This document shows positions 30,170 through 35,773 of a stretch of DNA of 35,773 nucleotides, piece after piece. Origin of the DNA: Pseudomonadota bacterium. Its GTDB lineage: Bacteria > Desulfobacterota > Syntrophobacteria > Syntrophobacterales > Syntrophobacteraceae. Position 1 is the first letter of the stretch. Each line of letters starts with the position of its first letter. A model generated the notes under the pieces. The model had not been told where the DNA came from and ran no database searches. It was given only the letters and a program-made list of their open reading frames with translations. The DNA is taken from assembly GCA_023416335.1 (NCBI GenBank), contig JAEZHY010000171.1, positions 1-35,773 on the forward strand, in the 5' to 3' direction. The position numbers were made by a program, and so were the translations under genes.

Positions 30170-31434
30170 TGCGGAACGAACCCGACACCATTGAAAAGAA
30201 AAGAGCCCGGCTGCGCTGTGGCTTCAGCACCGGAACGGCTGCGACCGCGGCCGCGCAGGCGGCTTTGCGGCATATTCTGACCGGACTGGAACCGAAAGTG
30301 GTTGCCGTTCGGCTGCCTTTCGGCATCTACCTGCCGGTCTCGATCGAGTGGAGCCGCCTTGAAAGGGATTCGGCCACGGCATCGGTAATCAAGGACGCCG
30401 GCGACGATCCCGATGTCACCAACAGAGCGGAAATCAGGGCCAAGGTTACGATCCTCGATAATGCCGGTAGTAACCGCGCACAGCGAAAAGGCCCTCTCCG
30501 GGCGATTCGTCTGTTCGCCGGAAGGGGAGTCGGACTGGTTACAAAGGAGGGGCTTCCCGTTCCCCCGGGAGAACCTGCAATCAATCCCGTTCCGAGGCAG
30601 ATGCTTTCAGACAATCTTTCCCGCGAACTCATGCAGGTAAGCGATGAAGATGTGGTGAAGCTTCGCGCAGTCCGCGATGAGAATTCCCGTCCGGCACCCA
30701 GCCTTTGTGTAGATAGGGAGCCGGCTGTTGTCCTTCCCCTTTGGCTCGATGGCGGAAATGAAGCACTTTCGGCTATCTCTCTGGAAGTCGAAATAGAAGT
30801 GCCAAAGGGAGAAGAACTTGCCAAACATACATTGAATCCGCGACTTGGCATTTTAGGCGGTATTTCAATCCTGGGGACAACCGGCATCGTTAAGCCGGTT
30901 TCTCATGAAGCCTACGAAGAGACCATCCGGGCAGCCCTCTCCGTTGCGGCTGCGGGCCGGTGCGGGAAGGTCATTCTCAGCACGGGGGGAAAGAGCGAAA
31001 AGTTTTCGCGGGACGTCTTCCCGGAGGAACCGCCCGAGGCATTTGTTCAAATCGCCGACTTTTTTGCTTTTGCGGTCAAAGAGGCGCGCCGGTTCGGCTT
31101 CAGGCGGATAGTGCACAGCGTCTTTTTCGGGAAAGCAGTAAAGATGGCCCAGGGACATTCCTATACACACGCGCATTCCGTCCCGATGGAACTTGCATAC
31201 CTTGTCAGGGTGGCCGAGAAGGCCGGCCATGACGCCGAGTTTTGCAGGAAACTGGCCTTGGCCAACACAGCCCGGCATGCCTTCGAGATGTTGCGGGGGC
31301 GCGGCGCACACGAGATTTTTGAAGAAGTTGCCAGAGCCGCGCGGAAGAAGTCGGCGGAGTTCGCCGGCGAGGGCGCCGAAGTGCGGCTGCTTCTATTTGA
31401 CTATAACGGCTATCTGCTTGCCGATGTGGGGTAA
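30169..31434 (+). CDS. cbiD: cobalt-precorrin-5B C1-methyltransferase
   Basis: A 421-residue protein. Hallmarks are LRCGFSTGTAATAAAQAAL at the N terminus, VIKDAGDDPDVTNRAEI, GVGLVTKEGLPVPPGEPAIN, GILGGISILGTTGIVKP and a C-terminal GHSYTHAHS. CbiD adds the C1 methyl in the anaerobic (cobalt-early) pathway, which marks this organism's route as oxygen-independent. It is longer than the usual ~350-390 residues; the extra length is mostly in the C-terminal domain. The start overlaps the binding-protein stop by one base. An importer upstream and CbiET downstream make one operon. Confidence 0.95.
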   Translation: MRNEPDTIEKKRARLRCGFSTGTAATAAAQAALRHILTGLEPKVVAVRLPFGIYLPVSIEWSRLERDSATASVIKDAGDDPDVTNRAEIRAKVTILDNAGSNRAQRKGPLRAIRLFAGRGVGLVTKEGLPVPPGEPAINPVPRQMLSDNLSRELMQVSDEDVVKLRAVRDENSRPAPSLCVDREPAVVLPLWLDGGNEALSAISLEVEIEVPKGEELAKHTLNPRLGILGGISILGTTGIVKPVSHEAYEETIRAALSVAAAGRCGKVILSTGGKSEKFSRDVFPEEPPEAFVQIADFFAFAVKEARRFGFRRIVHSVFFGKAVKMAQGHSYTHAHSVPMELAYLVRVAEKAGHDAEFCRKLALANTARHAFEMLRGRGAHEIFEEVARAARKKSAEFAGEGAEVRLLLFDYNGYLLADVG

Positions 31435-31439
31435 CATCA

Positions 31440-32696
31440 GTGGCTGATTCGGTTGTGAAATGGAATCCTCCCGTTATTGCGGTGATCGGAATGGGAACGG
31501 GCCTGGAGAATCTCGGCCCGAAAGCAATGGAATGGATTGCCGCCGCGGAGGTGCTGGTCGGAGGAAAACGACACCTCGATCTCTTTCCTGGGCATCCCGG
31601 AGAAAAGATCCCTCTTGCATCGCCGCTCTCCGAGCAACTGGAAAAAATCGGCGAGCTGGCCATGCAGAAACGGACCGCGATCCTCGCTTCCGGCGACCCG
31701 CTCTTTTTTGGTATCGGCAGAAAACTCTGCGCAACGTTTGGCGCGGAACGGCTGGTCGTTTTCCCGAACGTAACGAGCGTGCAGCATCTGTGCGCCAGGA
31801 TGTGTATCCCGTGGGACGGTATCGAAACCGTCAGCCTGCATGGGCGGCATGACCCGCGACGAATTGAAGGGATGTTTGCCTGCGTCGATTCCGGTCGGAC
31901 GATCGCGGTTTTGACAGACCCCGACCACACTCCGCAATGGATTGCAGAGGAACTGATCCGATCGGGAAGGTCCGGTTGCGGTATGATAGTGGGGGAGGAC
32001 CTTGGATCGGCTAAAGAGAAGGTCCGATCGTTTTCTCCCGTCCATGCTGCGAAAGAGAGTTTTTCATCGCTCAATGTCGTCCTGATCCGGCCGTCCGAAC
32101 GTACAAAAGAGACTGACGCAGAAAATGCCCCTGTATTCGGATTTCCCGAAGAGGCTTTCGAACGCGAAGCTGGAATGATCACCAAAATGGAAGTGCGGGC
32201 AGTTGCGTTGGCTTCCCTGCAGCTTGGCCCCGGAATGACTCTGTGGGATTTGGGGGCAGGTACCGGATCCGTTTCGATCGAGGCGGCCAGGATTGCCCCG
32301 CTGAGGATCTTTGCAGTTGAAAAAAATGAAGCGCGGTACTCCCAGATGCTGCGCAACCTGGAAAACTTCGGTGTGTCGGGAATTGAGGCTGTTTGCGGGT
32401 CTGCTTCGGATTCGATCGCGAATTTCTCCGCTCCCGACAGGGTATTCATCGGCGGAAGCGGCGACGACCTGGAGGCCATCCTGGAGACCGTTGCGGACCA
32501 GCTGCTCCCGGGGGGCAGGGTGGTTCAAACTATTGTACTACTCCACACGCTGGAGAAAGTCCGGAATTTCTGGGCGGGACGCGGATTCGAACTGTCGATT
32601 TCCCAACTTCAGGTGAGCCGTTCGACTCCGACCGGGAAGGATTTGCGCCTGGAAGCGCTCAATCCTGTTTTCGTAGTTTCTGCCTGGCGCGTGTAG
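31440..32696 (+). CDS. cbiET: CbiE-CbiT fusion: cobalt-precorrin-7 C5- and cobalt-precorrin-6B C15-methyltransferase (decarboxylating)
   Basis: A 418-residue two-domain protein. Residues 1-~215 are a tetrapyrrole methylase of CbiE type (AVIGMGTGLENLG, VLVGGKRHLDLFP, ASGDPLFFGIGR, ALASGDP-like loop). Residues ~240-418 are a CbiT Rossmann methyltransferase with LWDLGAGTGSVSIEAA (268-283) and VFIGGSGDDLEAIL. Together they methylate C5 and C15 and remove the C12 acetate carboxyl. The start is a GTG at 31440, five bases after the cbiD stop. It is the last gene of the operon in this window; cbiF, cbiG, cbiH and cbiJ are absent here and must be elsewhere if the pathway is complete. Confidence 0.95.
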   Translation: MADSVVKWNPPVIAVIGMGTGLENLGPKAMEWIAAAEVLVGGKRHLDLFPGHPGEKIPLASPLSEQLEKIGELAMQKRTAILASGDPLFFGIGRKLCATFGAERLVVFPNVTSVQHLCARMCIPWDGIETVSLHGRHDPRRIEGMFACVDSGRTIAVLTDPDHTPQWIAEELIRSGRSGCGMIVGEDLGSAKEKVRSFSPVHAAKESFSSLNVVLIRPSERTKETDAENAPVFGFPEEAFEREAGMITKMEVRAVALASLQLGPGMTLWDLGAGTGSVSIEAARIAPLRIFAVEKNEARYSQMLRNLENFGVSGIEAVCGSASDSIANFSAPDRVFIGGSGDDLEAILETVADQLLPGGRVVQTIVLLHTLEKVRNFWAGRGFELSISQLQVSRSTPTGKDLRLEALNPVFVVSAWRV

Positions 32697-32717
32697 AGCA
32701 CGGCCAGGCAAATAACG

Positions 32718-33656
32718 TCAGCAGATAAGCTCTCCGAAAACTCCCGCGTATCTGTCGCAGAAGTTTGCCCAGTCGAGCAAATGTTCTTGTGTACCGTAAT
32801 GTTCCACGGAAAAAGAGGCGATCGTAACGCCCATCTGGCACGCGATATCCCAGGGAAGACCCAGCTTTATCGCTTTCAGTATCCCAGCGCGGAAAGCATC
32901 TCCTGCTCCGGTCGGATCCAGGACATTCTTCACGGGGACTGCAGGGATCAGCAGTTTATCGCCCTTGGTGTCGAGAATGGCGCCTTGCGGACCTTTCGTC
33001 GTGATCACCACATCGACGGCCCTGTACAAATCGCCCACGTCCCATTTTGTCATCTGAAGGAAAAGTGCGAGTTCGTAGTCGTTTGAGATGAAGCAGAGCG
33101 CACCGGCAACCGCTTCACGCAGTTCGCTTCCGTTCCAGATATTGAGGCTCTGTCCCGGATCGAAGAAAAAGGGCACCTTTGCCTGTCTTGCCCTTTCCGC
33201 AAAATTCATCATGTCCGTTTTGTTACCCGGCCCGATAAAGACGATGCTGTTTGCGTTGCCGTCCGAGAGTTCAGGAAGGTCGGCTTCGAAAGCCATGGCG
33301 CCGGGGTTGAATGCCGTAATCTGGTTGTCGTCGAGGTCGGTCGTTATATAGGCACCCGCCGTAAATACACCCGGAATCCGCTTGATGTATCTCGATGAAA
33401 GATTGAGCTTCCCGAGCCAATCCTCATACCTGGAAAAGTCTTCTCCGGAAGTGGCCACGATGAACGGCCTTTCCCCCAGGACCGCAAGGCTGTATGCGAT
33501 GTTGCCGGCAGTGCCTCCGTATTTTTCGACGAGATTATTTATGTTGAAGCATACATTGAGCAGATGAATCTTATCCGGAAGAATATGATCGGCAAAGTGA
33601 CCCGGAAAATCCATGATGCGATCATACGCCAGGGACCCTGAGATAAAGATGTTCAT
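32718..33656 (-). CDS. PfkB-family carbohydrate/nucleoside kinase
   Basis: A 312-residue ribokinase-fold enzyme. It starts MNIFISGSLAYDRIMDFPG, typical of the adenosine kinase-like subgroup. The substrate motif GGTAGNIAYSLA (47-58) and the signature DPTGAGDAFRAG with catalytic Asp253 are present. It phosphorylates a sugar or nucleoside from ATP in the cytoplasm; the substrate is uncertain, with adenosine-type the leading guess. GGAG lies ten bases before the ATG at 33656; an in-frame start at 33689 would add 11 residues. It converges on the cobalamin operon and is probably not part of it. Confidence 0.9.
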   Translation of the reverse strand: MNIFISGSLAYDRIMDFPGHFADHILPDKIHLLNVCFNINNLVEKYGGTAGNIAYSLAVLGERPFIVATSGEDFSRYEDWLGKLNLSSRYIKRIPGVFTAGAYITTDLDDNQITAFNPGAMAFEADLPELSDGNANSIVFIGPGNKTDMMNFAERARQAKVPFFFDPGQSLNIWNGSELREAVAGALCFISNDYELALFLQMTKWDVGDLYRAVDVVITTKGPQGAILDTKGDKLLIPAVPVKNVLDPTGAGDAFRAGILKAIKLGLPWDIACQMGVTIASFSVEHYGTQEHLLDWANFCDRYAGVFGELIC

Positions 33657-33940
33657 GTCTGGACTTCTCCTGTTATGTTTTCTGAACAACTATATTATTC
33701 TCTATACTAGAATTTGAAAACCCCGGTAAAGATAAAAAGCAGGATGCGGCGACTATCCCGAAGATGAAGGGAATTTCTACACGGTGAAGAGCGCCTTTGC
33801 CCCGACACGCCAGTCCGGTCGGGCTGAAATGCATCTTCCCTTATAGGAATTTAGGTATGAGTCGTTTTGCAGGGCAGCGTGACCCGTTATGGATGGGCAG
33901 AAAATCATGGCGGACGGGAAACCGGAGCTTCCAAAACCGG

Positions 33941-34218
33941 GGTTCCCAAGGCGGATGGGCTGTTGCCCAAAGTATCGCGGCAGCCCCGAATGGCTCGCAG
34001 AGCCCAGACTCGTCATTCCGGCCCTTCTCTTCGATCAGGACAAGTTCACATCGGAATCCAGGCCTTTGGGGCAGATTAATAGTGAATTCAAGCCTTTAAA
34101 AACCCTGGATCCCGGCTTAAAAGCACTGCCGGGATGACGGGTTGGGAAGCTTGGTCGCAAGATGCCCACTAAAGAAGCTCATCTCCATTTGGGCAACAGC
34201 CCCCGGACCTTGGGAACC
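33941..34218. mobile_element. MITE-like element, 278 bases, with 31-base imperfect inverted ends
   Basis: The left end (33941-33971, GGTTCCCAAGG...GGGCTGTTGCCCAAA) and right end (34188-34218) are reverse complements except about five central bases. A second, nested pair lies inside: ACTCGTCATTCCGGC (34008-34022) and GCCGGGATGACGGGT (34128-34142), 13 of 15 matching. There is no protein frame. The 46-base module at 33977-34022 recurs at 9522-9567. No clear target-site duplication was identified. A non-autonomous transposable or REP-like element is inferred. Confidence 0.65.
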
Positions 34219-34254
34219 AGCGAATATTGCACAAAAGGATGAGCGATGAGCCGA

Positions 34255-34370
34255 GTAGGGTGGGCACGAGGTTTTATCGTGCCCACCGCCCATCCCCTTG
34301 GATACGAGCTCCCTGGATGGCTGGTCGGTGGGCACCGCGAAAAGCCGGACCGCGCTCCGCTCCCCCACCC
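34255..34370. repeat. composite GTGGGCAC dispersed repeat, copy B
   Basis: The left part (34255-34287) and right part (34326-34370) match copy A at 20089-20121 and 20189-20233, with a shorter 38-base centre. GGTGGGCAC and GTGCCCACC form a hairpin, and CGGTGGGCACC with GGACCGCGCTCCGCTCCCCC form the other half. It lies 36 bases from the MITE-like element and upstream of nothing but the 3' end of the amidohydrolase. Confidence 0.8.
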
Positions 34371-34430
34371 ATACCGCTTCCGTTCTCCTTTTAGATGCCA
34401 ACTCGCCCGGGAATCCGATTGCAGAGTCGC

Positions 34431-35773
34431 CTAATCGTTTATATCCAGCGGGACCGCCGCATCCGCTGGAATCAGGGTTTCATACGTTCTGCCTTTGACC
34501 GCTTCCGCAAATTCCTCTCTTGCCGCCGCGAGCAGCGAAGGATTGGTGAATAGTTCGACACAGGACCCAGCCAGTACTTTTGCGGCCGTGATCATTGATT
34601 TTTTCCCGAGCGACGAACCGGCGCAGGATGCAATATGCCTGTTGTGCCACCCGAAGCCGTCCGGGGCCATCGTGACCCAAATCATCCCAAACGGGGCGAA
34701 CCAGCTGTACTCGGAGTTGTCGGTCAGTATGGTGGCGCTTTCGCGCAGGGGCTGGATAACGGTATCGAGACCCGTCTGCGGGACATTCGTCTCCTTTTGA
34801 ATTGACTTCGCAAAATCCTGATCTTCGGGGCTGAAATCGGGAGCGCCTATTTGCACGAAGTTGTCGTGGAGAACATTCGACAGCGCCTTGTTCACAATTT
34901 TTTCGTGCGAAGCCGTTTTGAATTCCTTCTCCCAGGATGTACCTGTTGCCAGCGCCGCACCTTCGGCGCACCTGTCCACCCGTTCCATTACATCCTTCAT
35001 GGTAATTGAATCGGTTATCCTTCCAACGGCCCAGACTGTGGCCCGGTCGGGCACAACGCTCGGGTACCGCGGTTTTATATCCGAGAAGGTATAGTTGATC
35101 GTATTCGCTGCGCCGGGATTTCCCGGCGGAATGTGTTCCCTCAACATTTCCACCGCATGCCCCATGAGCATGGCGGCATCGAGCGCGCTCCTGCCCATCC
35201 AGGGAGAGTTGCCGTGTGAATTGCGTCCGCGGAAATGATATTTGGTATTGAAGTACGCGTTGCAGGTATCGGCATCGGCGATGTTGTGCACCCAGGGGTG
35301 CCAGTCGAGTATTGCATCCATTCCGTTGAAGCATCCCTGTCGGGCCATGAAGGGTTTCCCGATGCAGAGTTCTTCGGCCGGAGTGCCGAAAACGCGAATC
35401 CTTCCGTGTATAGCTTTTGATGCCAGCCATTCTTTAGCCGCGATGGCAGCCAGGACACTGCCGGTGCCAAGCAGATTGTGTCCGCAGCCATGCCCCGAAG
35501 CCGCAATGTTTTCGTTTCCCCCGGCCGCGTTCGGAGAAAGTCCCGGAAGGGCATCGTATTCGCAGCTGAACCCGATCGCAGGACCCCCTTTGCCCCATTC
35601 GGCAATAAAAGCGGTCGGCATGCCGGCAACACCCGTTCGAACTTCGAATCCATGATCCTTTAACACATTGACGAGAAGCTCGGCCGACTTGAATTCCCAG
35701 CACCCCAGTTCCGCGTAACTCCAGATTATCCCTGCATGATCGAAAAATTCGTCGCTATGCTCGTCCACCCAGG
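34431..35773 (-). CDS. M20-family amidohydrolase, AbgB-like (5' end outside window)
   Basis: The frame stays open to the right edge (the codon before GTG at 35768 reads Trp), so at least 446 residues are present and the N-terminal ~15-25 are probably missing. Family landmarks are CEYDALPGLSPNAAGG, GHGCGHNLLGTGS (metal ligands), GTPAEE, DWHPWVH, FRGRNSHGNSPWMGRSALDA and a C-terminal HNRHIASCAGSSLGKKSM. The overall pattern follows AbgB, a p-aminobenzoyl-glutamate hydrolase subunit, but single-chain paralogues hydrolyse other amides, so the substrate is not fixed. An AbgA partner is not visible. Confidence 0.9.
   Translation of the reverse strand, partial: WVDEHSDEFFDHAGIIWSYAELGCWEFKSAELLVNVLKDHGFEVRTGVAGMPTAFIAEWGKGGPAIGFSCEYDALPGLSPNAAGGNENIAASGHGCGHNLLGTGSVLAAIAAKEWLASKAIHGRIRVFGTPAEELCIGKPFMARQGCFNGMDAILDWHPWVHNIADADTCNAYFNTKYHFRGRNSHGNSPWMGRSALDAAMLMGHAVEMLREHIPPGNPGAANTINYTFSDIKPRYPSVVPDRATVWAVGRITDSITMKDVMERVDRCAEGAALATGTSWEKEFKTASHEKIVNKALSNVLHDNFVQIGAPDFSPEDQDFAKSIQKETNVPQTGLDTVIQPLRESATILTDNSEYSWFAPFGMIWVTMAPDGFGWHNRHIASCAGSSLGKKSMITAAKVLAGSCVELFTNPSLLAAAREEFAEAVKGRTYETLIPADAAVPLDIND

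Larger units (their letters stand above)
33657..34430. other. 774-base intergenic region filled with dispersed repeats
   Basis: No credible gene is present. The right two-thirds hold a 278-base inverted-repeat element (33941-34218) and copy B of the composite repeat (34255-34370), listed separately. The left part (33657-33940) is AT-rich near the kinase start, where its promoter must be, and contains unidentified sequence at 33780-33940 that may belong to an older insertion. Confidence 0.6.

Noticed and set aside
31205..32479. 424-codon minus-strand frame opposite cbiD/cbiET
   Set aside because: Ser/Pro/Arg-rich shadow of two firmly identified genes, with no domain or ribosome site support.

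Overview
The window looks like chromosome of an anaerobic Gram-negative bacterium, most likely a Desulfobacterota (former Deltaproteobacteria, Syntrophobacter-like) organism. This is inferred from gene content and not from a marker gene. The supporting genes are an oxygen-independent cobalamin branch (cbiD, separate CbiE/CbiT domains), a KDO-pathway isomerase and an RND pump (outer membrane), several NtrC-type sigma-54 activators, PAS-rich histidine kinases and an archaemetzincin. No rRNA, tRNA, CRISPR array or intact insertion sequence was seen.

Layout: 1-3376 (minus) is an RND efflux adaptor and pump, the pump cut by the window edge. 3873-6889 holds a hotdog thioesterase, a 2-hydroxyacid dehydrogenase and a PBP5-type D,D-carboxypeptidase. 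7355-9484 encodes a large secreted FecR/DUF6600-like protein with a glutamine/arginine-rich tail. 9674-16043 is a signalling neighbourhood: a PAS histidine kinase with an apparent receiver-domain stump, a membrane-fused spermidine-synthase-like protein, a sigma-54 activator whose receiver lacks the phospho-acceptor aspartate, and a divergent REC-coiled coil-LuxR regulator. 16156-17124 is kdsD/kpsF.

17144-18890 (minus) carries cobT behind a cobalamin riboswitch and an intrinsic terminator, plus a small conserved-looking gene. 18918-20057 has a DUF3303-like gene, a four-helix membrane protein and a frameshifted DUF433 antitoxin remnant. 20254-24182 (minus) is a histidine kinase, an NtrC-type regulator and an archaemetzincin protease, probably one transcription unit. 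A family 2 glycosyltransferase follows.

25322-32696 (plus) is a second riboswitch-controlled cobalamin locus: riboswitch, terminator, cbiC, cbiL, a FecCD-type ABC importer (permease, ATPase, binding protein), cbiD and a CbiE-CbiT fusion. cbiF, cbiG, cbiH and cbiJ are not in the window, so the pathway is split. The two riboswitches should shut down ring synthesis, corrinoid import and lower-ligand activation together when cobalamin is plentiful. The window ends with a PfkB sugar/nucleoside kinase, a 774-base repeat-rich gap and a 5'-truncated AbgB-like M20 amidohydrolase.

Three dispersed repeat families were found: a 278-base element with 31-base imperfect inverted ends (33941-34218) that shares a 46-base module with 9522-9567; a composite GTGGGCAC repeat in two copies (20089-20233 and 34255-34370); and short AACCACGAAAT repeats (27182-27299). 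The strongest leads for a new system are the archaemetzincin linked to a two-component pair and the cluster of altered phosphorelay parts at 9674-16043.
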